Shown here in pieces: positions 12,200 through 21,857 of a DNA stretch of 64,000 bases. Origin of the DNA: Phyllostachys edulis (Eukaryota > Streptophyta > Magnoliopsida > Poales > Poaceae). The DNA is taken from positions 12,333,533 to 12,397,532 of the forward strand of contig CM070566.1 of the NCBI GenBank assembly GCA_036346405.1. Direction: 5' to 3'. Every line of letters starts with the position of its first letter. The first letter of the stretch is position 1. The translations under genes were made by a program, and so were the position numbers. The notes under the pieces were generated by a model, which saw only the letters and a program-made list of their open reading frames with translations, searched no databases and was not told the origin of the DNA.

Positions 12200-12438
12200 T
12201 ACACGATCTGCCTCTAATACAAAAGGTCAAGTTGAAATCCTAAAGCTAGCATCGATGTGGTCATTATGCCTTTGAGGTGTTCAAATGTCACTCGCCGCTT
12301 CACCCCATCGAAATTCCTTTCTTCAAAGCATCATGTAGTGGCTTGCATATCCTTCCATACCCCTTCACAAACCGCCGTAGTACCCAGCTAATCCTGTGAA
12401 CCTCTCGAAGTTTAGTGACATTTTTGGGAACCGCCACT

Positions 12439-13056
12439 TCACAACATACTCAATCTTCCTTGGATCACGAGACTCTCGATGTCGACAATAATATGTCCTA
12501 AGTATTCCACTCTATCCATGGCAAAAATACACTTGGACAATTTAGCAAACAATTTGTGCTTTCGAGAATAGTCAACACCTCCTCCAGATGCTCCAAGTGC
12601 TCCTCGAGGATTTGTCAGACACCAATATATCGTCAAGAACACTAGGACCGATTTCTCGAAGTTGTTTCTCAAATATATGGTTCATGAGGGCTTGAAAAGT
12701 TGCAGAGCATTAGTGAGACCAAATGGCATCACTAAGTATTCATAATGACCCATATGTGTTTTGAATGTCGCTTTTGGGCACATCATCATCCACCATTCTA
12801 ATTTGGTGATATCCGGATCTTAAATCCAAATTTTGGAAAGAACTTTAACTCCATTCAATTCGCCCAATAGGTCTTCAATCACGTGCATTGGAAATTTGTT
12901 TTTGATAGTTATGCTGTTTAGTTGTCTGTAATCCACACATAATCTCCAATTTCCATCCTTCTTTCTTATCATCACTGCAGGAGAGGCATAAGGACTCATG
13001 CTATGTCTAATCTCCTCCATTTTCAGCATCTTTTTGATGATATCTTCCATTGCCAC
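12439..13056 (-). pseudogene. pol: Reverse transcriptase of element B
   Basis: The segment 12820-13056 reads IRHSMSPYASPAVMIRKKDG, then WRLCVDYRQLNSITIKNKFP and VIEDLLGEL, which are RT fingers and palm motifs of Ty3/gypsy. The downstream part (12439-12672) has KHKLFAKLSKCIFAMDRVEYLGH. The catalytic F/YxDD region lies between them in shifted frames and is not clean in this sequence. Stops and shifts separate the pieces. Confidence 0.78.
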
Positions 13057-13199
13057 TTTCTGATGGTGTGGAACTCGATAGGTCTCAGATTAGGAGGTTC
13101 ACTCCTGCTTCAAGTGTATAGCATGATCACACTCCTTCTAGGTGGTAGTTCCTCCTGTTCCAAAATATATCCTTGAACTGGTTTAGCAAGGCTTCCACT

Positions 13200-13966
13200 T
13201 CTAGCAGCATGTTGTTCTCGTCTGGTGGTTCCGATGACAACCGCCAGATCTAAATCGACACCCCATCACTCCCTTCTTAAGCATTTTCTCCAGCTTTTGA
13301 GTTGTTATCATACAACATTTTCCGTCATGGTATGGTCTTGGAATACTATGGGTTTTCCTTGTTTAACAATAGATAACGCCCTTTTCTCAAGTCCAATCCA
13401 AGAGGGCTAAATTCATAAATCCAAATCAAGACCTGTAATGATATCATAACTATCTAGCTCCAATAGTTTAAAAGAAGTGCGTGGTTATGCCCTTGAATAC
13501 AAGATCAAGATCTTGTACCAAAGCTGCCTCGACTTCAATACTCCTCCTCCACCACCCTTACTGCCTTGCTCCCAAAGATTTCTCAATGTATAGTTACCCT
13601 TCGAGCAAATTTATAGTCCATAAAGGTATGAGTGCTTCCGCCGTTTACTCAAGCTACGCCTCTTCTCCCTTTATATAGGAAATTAAAGAAAAGGTAGTAG
13701 GTCCAAGAGTTCCTCCTATAGCGATTCAGATATTTGCAATAGTTGTCCCTCGATTTTCCTCATGCTCGACTATCGTGAGCAGCTTTGTAGCCGATTCGAG
13801 CATCTTCATTGTCTTGTCCTCCGTGATCTTGATAGTCGCCTTCCACTTCTTGCAATATATGGACGGTTCTTCCTGCTGTGCAATCGATGTTGCTTACTCC
13901 ATGGTTCTTACAATACCAACACTTTTGCTCTTTTCTCTCCCCTAATATTGGGTTGTTTCTTCTCAA
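13200..13966 (-). pseudogene. Nucleocapsid zinc knuckle and protease region of element B
   Basis: At 13760-13966 (minus) the protein has KCWYCKNHG followed by C and HILQEVEGD, a degraded zinc knuckle like those that end gag in this group. At about 13620-13680 (minus) GVA, a stop, then VNGGSTHTFMDYKFA matches the retropepsin active-site region, with N replacing the catalytic D in this reading. 13480-13600 continues in shifted frames. The region is decayed or carries base errors. Confidence 0.6.
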
Positions 13967-14354
13967 GATTTAGCTTGTTCTCCTGCCCTTTGAGTATTCC
14001 TCTACCAAAATCAGACTTCTATCGAGAATTTGTTCTGCTGAAATTTCAAGTCAGGCTCCCTTTAGCAAAGAAATGCCTTCTCATAAATTTTTGCCAACCA
14101 AGAAGCCTCAATCATTCCTCGTGGTTTTTGACCGCCACATCAGATTTAATGTCTCCTCTAACCCCCAATGAAACAACTCATCAAAAAGATTCATGCAAAT
14201 ATGGATGATCCCGCTTAACTAGCTCCACACACTCTTCAAACTTATCAATATAATTCGAGACCGGTTGCGATTGCTTAATGTTTTGTAACCGCTCAACCGC
14301 CTCATGTGCATTTGTAGTGGAGAAACGGTCACGACCATCGCACACAACAGTGTA

Positions 14355-15037
14355 CTAATTACATCCGCCAAGGATCCCCACATTCTTCAACCGTAGCACG
14401 CCTTGAAATGAGTGGTTGCTGTTTACCCATCGATTTGGAGGAGTGCTCGAAAGTTCAAAAACTTCACAATGTTTCACCAGCCAATGCATCCTCACCAAAA
14501 TAATGGTATCTCCGCCTTGGCCCTTTAATAATTGCCTCCGATAATGTGCCTCGGGGCTTGAGAGTCCCATGTATAGATTTCTCTCGCTCATCTCGCAATA
14601 AGATCCCCTGTAACACGGTCCTCCCGCTTGATTCCCATCCATCCTTTGAGGTGTCATCAGATTCCTCATCACCGAAGTGAAAATTGGTTGGGGTCCAGAT
14701 CTTTCCACCAGTGGTTCTACCTCAAAGCGCACACTTGGACTGGTCTTAGCTGCCGTGCTTGCTTCAACCCGTTAGATTTTCCAGCACCCTGCGCATCAGG
14801 GGTCTCTCCTACCACTTTTTTTCCCTTTTCTATCGGAGATTCCTGATGTACTCCTGTTTCCCCCATGATTCTTCCCCACATTTGTTTCATCATCTCCGTC
14901 ATTTTCGTGACTTCCGACCTTAAGCTCTTAAGATCTGCAAGATCGCCTTTCATGCTAGCAAGTTCAAAGACGCACTCCTCAATCTCCTCTCTTCTCGCTA
15001 TGGATTCTCGCGACATGGATCTGGTCGTGACCACCAT
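14355..15037 (-). pseudogene. gag: gag of element B
   Basis: The start is MVVTTRSMSRESIARREEIE at 15037, about 160 nt after the 5' LTR. It is followed by a helical segment (LKSLRSEVTKMTEMMKQMW) and a basic linker. A second frame (14355-14732) continues with RFEVEPLVERSGPQP and the shifted remains of the capsid domain (SPEAHYRRQLLKGQGG). The MVVTTRSMS-type start is typical for grass gypsy gag proteins. It is broken by frameshifts. Capsid continues in other frames towards 13970. Confidence 0.7.
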
Positions 15038-15194
15038 TTTGATTCCAGATCAGCAGGATCGCTCGAGTCGGCACATATTTCACCGCCCCACTCTAGACCA
15101 GATCACTTAGGGATTTTACAATGCTCTCACTTCCGCCGCCAACCTTTTTTGCCGGATCTCGCCTTTGTTTCGAGGATTGACTCCGCTCGATATT

Positions 15195-15697
15195 TTGTCG
15201 ATCCCTAAGGAATCGCATTTAATTTGGGGAGAAGGGAAAATATTGCGGCTACAACTAGGGCTACGTAACAACTAGGGTTAGGAATAATGGCATTATGCCT
15301 TCTCATTCCATTTTCTAGGGTTTTATAGTTCGCTTAAATTGTGTTTATAGCACCGCCACGCCGATTACAACCGCCAGAAAAGTTCGAGTAAAGGAAACAA
15401 CAAGGAAGATAAACAAGAATTTTTCTTAGTATTCACTGTTAGATCTAATCGGGCCGATCGGACCAATGTCTCACCAAGTAGATCTTCATAAAGCCGAGTG
15501 AGTATATCACCGTTAGATTTAGGTTACCGACGGACCGTATTGAGCCGTTAGATCTCACCGGGCCGATCGACCAAGTTTTCACCGAGGATCTTCTTATATC
15601 CTAATCGCTTTCTTCAATGTTTTCTTTGCTTCGCTCTTCTCTGAACTTCCTCTTCAAACTTCAGACTTCTTCGCTTTCTCAAATGCAAAGTCTAACA
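15195..15697 (-). repeat. 5' LTR of element B (503 bp)
   Basis: This is the sister copy of 9884-10383. On the minus strand it starts TGTTAGACTTTGCATTTGAG. Just inside (minus strand, about 15175-15194) is AAATATCGAGCGGAG, which matches the initiator-Met PBS (TGGTATCAGAGC) if one A is missing, as in several other places in this window. Confidence 0.85.
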
Positions 15698-15702
15698 GAG
15701 CC

Positions 15703-15950
15703 GCCACGGAGGACGAGCGCCTCGTGAGGAGGCCGGTGGCAACTTGTCGAGCCACTCCTCGCGACGGGACCTCGCAATCCGGCGGGGAGGAGGCAACTGA
15801 CGGAGGACCGCCGGGAGGAGGCGGCGAACGGTGGCGGCGCCGAGGCCGAGGCCAACGCCGATGCGGATGAGGCAGCCCTCCAAGCCGCCGTGAGAAGGAG
15901 AAAGAACGAAGAAACGAATCGGCGCTGAGTTTACGGGGTGATTGATGGCA
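15703..15950 (-). other. GC-rich block in the TIR transposon, possible captured exon
   Basis: A minus-strand frame starts MEGCLIRIGVGLGLGAATV, is Arg/Pro/Leu-rich, and runs into the insertion site of element B. After removal of B and one GAGCC it would continue into the GC-rich DNA at 9660-9878. Base composition contrasts with the AT-rich transposon ends. DNA transposons in grasses often carry host gene pieces, so a captured exon is plausible. I do not recognise the protein. Confidence 0.3.
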
Positions 15951-16170
15951 ATCGACGGTAAATAATTAGATCTTCAATGGGTATTTTTGCTCTATTAAGT
16001 TGGATTCTCAGGAGAATCTAAGGAAAGACTGTTTCTCCTCGCTAGTGTATTTTTGAGACAGCTCCACACGAGAATCAGAATCGGATGTTTTGAGAATAAG
16101 GATGTTTGGTACGGCTCCACGAGAATCAACTGAGAAGTTGGGAGTAGAAGCTGTACCAAACAGGCTCTAT

Positions 16171-16990
16171 GTAAGTGAGGTCTTACATGGACCAAAAGAA
16201 TGATATCCACATATACAAAAGCTGATATATGGTCTCCTTATGGCTTCAAGGAAACTAAGGCATTACTTTCAGACCCACAAAGTGGTCATACAAACAAGAT
16301 ATCCCTTGGGTCATGTCCTTGGAAATAGGGAATCATCTGGGCGAATAACAAAATGGGTGGTCGAGCTTGGGGCGTTCGACCTCCATTTCATCTCACGAAC
16401 AGCAATCAAGTCCCAGGCAATAGCAAAATTCATTGCCGAATGGACAAACCCTGAACCCACCCAAGGGCCCGAGTACGAACACCACGATGAGTGGACAATG
16501 TACTTTGACAGTTCCTTGATGCTCAAAGGCTCAGGAGCTGGAGTTGTCTTAATATCCCCTACTAGTGAACACATTAAGTACGCCATCTAGTTGAACTTCT
16601 CTACTACAAACAATGTGGCAGAATACGAAGGTTTACTGGTAAGACTCCGAGTAGCTCGTTCGCTCGGGATTCACAGATCACTAGTGAAAGGCGATTCTCA
16701 ACTAGTAGCGAATCAAGTCGGAAAAGAGTATCAATGCTCAAGTACCAAGATGTCATCTTATTCTGCGAAGTACGAAAAACCTCGAAAGGCACTTCTTCGC
16801 TTTCTAGATCCAACACATTCCTAGAAAGAAAACTTTCTCGCGCACTAATTGGCACCTGATAGCCTCCACTGTGTCATCTCGTCTCGCCCGAGTTTTTCTC
16901 GAGCAACTCGATTCACCCTCGGTGGTCAAGCTCTTCGAGTACATAGATGTTCCTCTAGAGGTCGTACAAATCGATCCTAAGAACATGGAT
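16171..16990 (+). pseudogene. pol: RNase H and second RNase H-like domain of element A
   Basis: Resumes after the TIR transposon: VSEVLHGPK, then LMASRKLRHYFQTHKVV, GRITKWVVELGAFDLHF, and a second RNase H-like module YFDSSLMLKGSGAGVVLISP, NNVAEYEGLLVRLR and VKGDSQLVANQV. The last three contain the Asp, Glu and Asp positions of an archaeal-type RNase H. Having two RNase H-like modules before integrase is a feature of Tat-lineage gypsy elements. A stop at 16588 and shifts after 16820 break the frame. Confidence 0.8.
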
Positions 16991-17029
16991 GCTCCATAGA
17001 TCGTTGATGGTTGGCGTCGTTGCCATCAC

Positions 17030-17890
17030 AGTAAAGAATGGATGACGTCGATATACAATTATCTTCATCATGGTATTATTCCTGACGATGATGTAGAGGC
17101 TAATCGTATAGCATGAAAAGCCAAATCATACACTCTGATCGAAAGTACCTTGTATAAATGAGGATCTCACGGAGTGTTGATGAGATGCATATCTCAAAAG
17201 GATGGCATTAAGCTGCTATCCAACATTCATGGAGGAGTCTGTGGAGCACATCATTCCTACTGTAACGCTGGTCGATAAAGCCTTCAGCAAGGATACTATC
17301 GCCAATTACCCTTCATGATGCAAAAGAGCTCATGACGGCGCGCATGCTGAGGTCGATTTCATAGTCGATAAGTACATCACAAGCACAAGCTTTGCAAACC
17401 ATACCTCTTTCTTGTCCTTTGTAATATGGAGACTAGACATTCTGGGACCTTTCCCAAGAGCACCCGAGGGCTTCAAATTCCTTTTCGTCATAATTGACAC
17501 ATTTACAAAATGGATAGAAGTCGAGCTAGTTGTTAAAAAAACAACTGAAGCCGCTAAGAGGTTCCTCACAAAAAACGTGATCACACGATTTGGCATACCA
17601 AGTCGTATAATCCAGACAACGGTACCCAGTTCTCTAGCGAAATTTTTTAGAAATTTTGTGATGATCTAGGTATCAAGGTACATTTCGCTTCTATCGCTCA
17701 TCCGTAGAGCAATGGAGCAGTAGAGCGGGCCAATGATATCATAATGCAAGGAATAAAACACTGAGTGTTCGACTAGTTAATCAAACGGTCAGGAACTTGG
17801 GTTCAAGAACTTTCTTCTGTGTTATGGGCTATTCGAACCACGACCAGTCGTACGACTGGTGACACTCCATACACGACGATACCTGGTCGT
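17030..17890 (+). pseudogene. pol: Integrase of element A, truncated
   Basis: The integrase core is readable across frames: LDILGPFPRAPEGFKFLFVI with the first Asp near 17438, then FGIPSRII and (shifted) DNGTQFSS with the second Asp at 17614, then GAVERAND with the Glu at 17723. Asp-Glu spacing is close to the usual 35 residues. WAIRTTTSRTTGDTPY follows at about 17825-17865, and similarity then fades at 17870-17890. The HHCC region (17220-17330) is damaged. No C-terminal region or 3' LTR follows. The next recognisable sequence is gag of element C on the other strand. Confidence 0.75.
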
Positions 17891-17953
17891 AGGTGGACCC
17901 GGCCTATGGTAGGTCTCAACCTTATGAGGGAAATACTCCTCATATTCCATCTG

Positions 17954-19152
17954 CTATCGAAGTGGTGAACGATCACCGCTCCTGGGAGCTTGTTGATCAT
18001 CAGGCGTTTGAGGAACTCTTCTTCGACTGGAGCGAAGATCAGGAGAGCGTCGCGACCTGTTGTCACGCCAATCTCTACGCGGTGAGTTGTTCGAACGATT
18101 GGAAGCTGATGGAGTCGTACCGCCACGACTTCTGGGTTGATGCCGACGAGGGTGCTTGAGTCTGGCCATCGTGCTTCTAAGCCTTTGTGCGATCTCTTCA
18201 GCGAATAGGTCGTAGCCGGACGTTCGAGCAAGTTCCCGAAATGGGTTCTCGAGAAGATCATTGATGCGCTGGAGTTCTTGAGCTTCCTCCGACTGATAAT
18301 GAACGCACCTAGGAAGATTTCTCTGAGCCACGATTCTTCTCTATCGGGTTGTCTCACGAACGTCCATACCTGTTCCTCGAGTTTGCCTCAATGGAGTGCG
18401 AGTATTTCAAGAATATCCTTCACGCTCATCAGTGTGTTGACTCTGTTCATCACCGGAGGTGTCCTCGTCATCACCACGAGAGGTCGCAGTGTGTGATCAT
18501 CGGGGAGCATCCCCAGTCTTGTCTCTAGGAGAGTGATCATTATCTGAGGGAAGGACGAAGACCTCCCGTTGATGATCTCCACTTCCGCTTGAGGCCTTCT
18601 CGCTTGAGGAGTAGTCGAAAGACATCGTCTGGTGACTTAGAGCAAACCCCTCTAGGAAGGGTAATTCCGGGTTATAACCGTCTCCGTCCACAGGTGAGCC
18701 CTGCGATGGGATGGTTGAATTCGCAGAAAAAGCGTGCTCGACCCCATCCTTTGTGGGGCTAACCGGAGAGAGACAACCACCAGATGCTGATGAAACTCCA
18801 AAATGATGGCTTTCAGGACTTGCTGTGCCAGGTCAGACTGTCTTAGATAGACTTGAATATTTGGAGGGGGAACTATCGTCATGTTGTGAGCCTATCTTGG
18901 TACAGTCCTGATGGTGGTCGGATTGACCCTTGCCCTCTGAGGAAGGTGGTTCCTCGTTTGGATGTAACATTGTGGGGGATAAAGATCCCTCCTCAACTCC
19001 AACGATGGTATGGTCTCCTGGAGAGTGATCTCCGAAGGCAACATCACCATCGGATGATACAATACTCAGCTCGTAGTCAAAACCGGCATCCATGTCGATA
19101 TCTGTGTAATCGGCCAAGTCGAACTAGTTCTCCTCGTTCCACTCTCCTACCA
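17954..19152 (-). pseudogene. gag: gag of Tat-type element C, 5' part only
   Basis: The gag start is at 19152 (MVGEWNEEN, a stop, then FDLADYTDIDMDAGFDY), 50 nt inside the PBS and similar to the gag start of element A. Downstream frames are acidic (SSDGDVAFGDHSPGDHT) and then a region rich in Arg and Ser (17954-18331: AQRNLPRCVHYQSEEAQELQ, then LARTSGYDLFAEEIAQRLR and an RS-rich tail). The product is split by several shifts. The sequence ends where it meets element A's integrase at about 17890-17950, so capsid C-terminus and all of pol are missing. Confidence 0.65.
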
Positions 19153-19202
19153 TGGAAGCATTAGAGTTGAGAAAAAGCAAAGAAAACCTGATGACTAGAA
19201 GA

Positions 19203-19222
19203 TCCCCACGGTTGGCGCCAAC
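19203..19222 (-). other. Primer-binding site of element C
   Basis: On the minus strand TTGGCGCCAACCGTGGGGAT follows the LTR end directly. It includes a 12-bp palindrome, GTTGGCGCCAAC. It is the same PBS class as in element A and in rice Tat-type elements. Confidence 0.7.
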
Positions 19223-19933
19223 TGTCGGTGTTTTAGAACTGATCTTATGTAATGATTGTTTGATTCGGGGGGTCTCCAAGACTCAAATCATGAAGAGAGA
19301 AAGGCAAATGGATTTTATACAGGTTCAGGCCTTCTCCAGAGAGAATAACAACCCTACTCCTGTGTGGATGTATTGAGTATGTTGGTTTACAAATAAAGAG
19401 AAAGACTCGAGTGTAATGTCGTGTGCTCATCCTTCCTCTTTTTTCCTCTCCTGATGGAGCCATTACTGGAGATTATTATGGGAGTAGTAATGTTCCCACG
19501 TCGCTAAGCAGTTATTACCGGGACAGAGAGTTAAATCATGGCATTATTCTAGAGAATAACAACGTAATCAACTACCCATATCTTTAGATATGTAGGAGAT
19601 TCTCTGATCGACTAGGCCCATATGTCTGTAAGCCCCATCGATTAGGAACTGGTCGTAGAAGAGCTTACGACCAGGTGGTGGTCGTAGTAAAGTTTACGAC
19701 CACAGACTGATCGTAGGAAGACTTATGATCAAGGGATAGTCGTAGAAAGTCTTACGACTATGGGATAGTCGTAGAAGGACTTACGACTATGGGGTGGTCG
19801 TGGAAGAACTTACGACCACCAGCTTCTTCCTTATGAATATTAAGGGGTATACTCAAGAACCATATGACGGTATTATTGTCCATAATAAAAATTACAGATA
19901 AATAATTAAATGAGGGTTATTAGATCCTCGTCA
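19223..19933 (-). repeat. 5' LTR of Tat-type element C (711 bp)
   Basis: On the minus strand the LTR starts TGACGAGGATCTAATAACCC and ends TTCTAAAACACCGACA... in the LTR D style, then the PBS. U3 contains a tandem array of hairpins (19640-19820). R/U5 contains the block CACACAGGAGTAGGGTTGTT shared with LTR D. The LTR start lies directly against hAT sequence, so C probably inserted into the hAT element. Confidence 0.8.
19640..19820. repeat. Array of six short hairpins in LTR C U3
   Basis: Six consecutive inverted repeats, about 28-30 bp apart, have 7-9 bp arms and a 6-10 nt loop. The arms are GGTCGTA/TACGACC, TGGTCGTA/TACGACCA, GATCGTA/TATGATC, ATAGTCGTA/TACGACTAT (twice) and GTGGTCGTG/TACGACCAC. 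Arms differ between units but mostly remain complementary within a unit. A shorter, more degraded version is at 2590-2700 in LTR D. Confidence 0.85.
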
Positions 19934-20407
19934 CCTGCCATGGCGGGACCAAAGTTCAAATTAGCTTGAGCCTTCATCTTAGCCACCTTGTTCTGATATG
20001 GCGTGCACTTTGGTATGTGCGTCATCAGATGTGAACTAGCTCCCCCTTGCTTGTAAGACATGAGTTTGTAGCAAAACTTACACTTTTCCCTTGTATCGAT
20101 CTCCCCTTTCTTTGTCTTGGATGGAACATTCACTACCCTGAAGATCTTCCAACAATCTGATCTTTGTTTTGTCTCCCAGTTGCCTTCGGAGATCCCTTCC
20201 GCCTTTTTGCCTCCCTCTTTGATCCTCCTTGAGACACGGTGACAATAGTACCATCTTCTCGTCAATTCCACGGCTCCTTGTTCATCATGATTTGAACTTG
20301 AAGAATCCACCGAGACATGTCCTTGTTCCCCTCCACATCAAATGGTACACCATCGTGATCATCATCAGGTATATGATCCCAATCCGCATCCTCGCTGGAC
20401 GACTACG
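19934..20407 (-). pseudogene. hAT transposase N-terminal exon with BED zinc finger
   Basis: Minus-strand coding with SDCWKIFRVVNVPSK, then KCKFCYKLMSYKQGGASSHL and MTHIPKC gives a C-x2-C ... H-x4-H pattern with the aromatic W before it, as in BED fingers of plant hAT transposases and their domesticated relatives. The upstream part is Ser/Asp-rich. A likely 3' splice site (TTTTTTTATCGTAG) precedes the exon near 20407. The frame runs into LTR C and stops there. BED fingers bind DNA. With the rest missing this is a relic. Upstream of the Ser-rich part the frame has a stop, so the true start is unclear. Confidence 0.65.
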
Positions 20408-20411
20408 ATAA

Positions 20412-21640
20412 AAAAAATGGAGATAATTAGACAGGGAATTACTCCATCTAACTTGTATACCATTTGACCATCATACACACAAAGAAGCATAGGTACAAAT
20501 GTTGTGTAGCTCAAAGCAGGTTGTGAGACAACTTCTGTTACGAAGAAAATAATGTTACAAAAGAGTGAACCAAAATGTTGTGCACCCAATCTTCTCTTTA
20601 CATGACATAATAAACAGGAAGAAAATATAGTGCTATGGAGATCTAAACTTCCCTTCTGATTTTGTTTGGACAGAAAAGTGGTACACAAATCAATTGAACA
20701 TTATCTGTTGTTACTTGTTATTAAACGAAATATCCATGAAGTCACTCCTTTTCCCATCCAAATTCACAACCATGGTAGGGATTAGGGATATATGGAATAA
20801 TGCCCACAATTCTAGGTCTATAGAGCAGAAAAGATTACAAATGGCATTTCAGTTTCCCTGCCGCACCATTCTGACTTCTTGCAATCTCTACAAAAAAGCT
20901 CATCACCATTGCTTTGATTGATGTATCTAAGTTGTACCAGAACACAATCCTCAAAATAAACCTTAACTACCCCATTGCCTACTACTAGCTAGGCAACAAC
21001 CCAATATCACTCACAAAATCACAATACTATCAAGCTAACAGAAAGGTTGAGCATAGCCGCGCAGACGCCATGAGGGTACCAAAGATGCTACAACACACAG
21101 TGATAAACTGACTCATCGAGGCCGAGGCTACCGGTTTGGCAATGTCAGGAGGTGGCTGGGAGCTATGAAGGCATCGACCGGTTGCACGCTCGCCTGCTAG
21201 TGCCCCAACATTGCCTGATTTCTTCCTTAGCGCATGAGACTCCAAGCTCCGTTGGTGATCCATGCACGTAGGTTGGACTTGGAAGGCGTAGCAGATGGAG
21301 AGACCGACGGATGGAGCAGGGGACGACCGAGGAGGAAAGGGTGGCGTGGCGAATGGAGAGGCCGACAAATAGGGCACGGCCGCACAAAATGAAGTAGAGA
21401 GGGGGTAGGGTAGACGACGTGGCGAGGAGTAGGTCAGGGGGGCACCGGCGATCGAGGAGGACGGGGAGCACGCGAGGGGACCATAGCATCGGGTAGATGG
21501 GCGGTAGTGCGGGGTGGACGGGGAGACGAAGGGGATTGGGAGGAAGCCACGAAGGGGATCGGCCGATCGGGACTCGGGAGGAAGCATGGAGCCTAGAGGA
21601 AGGGTCTAGACTCTAGGGCAAGGCCGCAAGAGCAAGGGTT
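20412..21640. other. hAT interior without recognisable coding
   Basis: 20412-21040 is AT-rich and intron-like. 21040-21600 is GC-rich with long open frames caused by composition (Pro/Ser/Arg-rich). I read it as the 5' leader region of the hAT element, not a gene. Confidence 0.4.
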
Positions 21641-21857
21641 CGTGGGTCGCTCAGCCGCTCGTGGGTCGCTCATGACTGGGCTTCGTGGGCCGCTCGAGCC
21701 AAATGGTCCACCGAGCGGCTCGGGCTTGGCTCGTTTTTTCACTGAGCTGGGAACTGGGCTCGGCTCGGCTCGAAAAATCACGAGCTTGAGCCGAGCCGCC
21801 TCGGCTCGGAACGAGCTCGAGCAGGCTCACGAGCCTCGAGCTATTTTTTCAGCCCTA

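Larger units (their letters stand above)
9884..15697 (-). mobile_element. Chromovirus-type Ty3/gypsy element B, complete ends (5.8 kb)
   Basis: Two 500-bp LTRs in direct orientation bound minus-strand gag, protease, RT, RNase H and integrase with a chromodomain-like tail. The target duplication GAGCC is present at 9879-9883 and 15698-15702. Small size, short LTRs and the RT and integrase style suggest the Reina or a related chromovirus clade. The coding region has many frameshifts and stops, so it is non-autonomous as read. It lies inside the TIR transposon, which lies inside element A, making it the youngest of the three. Confidence 0.88.
7305..16167. mobile_element. TIR DNA transposon, about 3 kb, split by gypsy element B
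   Basis: The left end is GGGCCTGTTTGGTAGAGCTCC and the right end, reverse-complemented, is GAGCCTGTTTGGTACAGCTTC. The flanks are TAT (7302-7304) and TAT (16168-16170), a 3-bp target duplication. Removing the element and one TAT rejoins element A's RNase H frame (RPVYY then VSEVLHGPK), which proves it is an insertion. TIR sequence and a 3-bp duplication fit PIF/Harbinger-type elements, but the target is TAT rather than the usual TTA or TAA. I recognised no transposase. It could be a non-autonomous element that has picked up genomic DNA. Confidence 0.75.
4343..17890 (+). mobile_element. Tat-type Ty3/gypsy element A, broken and interrupted
   Basis: The order on the plus strand is 5' LTR, PBS, gag, protease remnant, RT remnant, RNase H, integrase. 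This is the Ty3/gypsy order (integrase last). A second, archaeal-type RNase H-like domain before integrase and a PBS of the GGTGCCGTCCATGGGGA type point to the non-chromovirus Tat lineage. Part of RT (the N-terminal half) is missing between about 6715 and 6720. A DNA transposon splits the RNase H region (7305-16167). The element stops in integrase near 17890, where element C begins in the opposite direction. No 3' LTR is present. Confidence 0.85.
19934..21857 (-). mobile_element. hAT-type DNA transposon, 5' part
   Basis: The right edge, read on the minus strand, is TAGGGCTGAAAAAATAGCTC followed by a subterminal region dense in GAGCC/GGCTC/CTCG words (21640-21850). This is the usual look of a plant hAT terminus. 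Inside, on the same strand, lies an exon encoding a BED zinc finger. The element is cut at 19933 by LTR C, and the rest of the transposase (dimerisation domain and catalytic core) is absent from the window. A possible 8-bp flank at the right is CTACCCGC or similar. The matching copy cannot be seen. Confidence 0.65.

Noticed and set aside
21030..21587. Long minus-strand open frame (185 aa, Pro/Ser-rich)
   Set aside because: GC-rich composition, no domain, and overlapping open frame in another phase. It lies in a hAT leader region.
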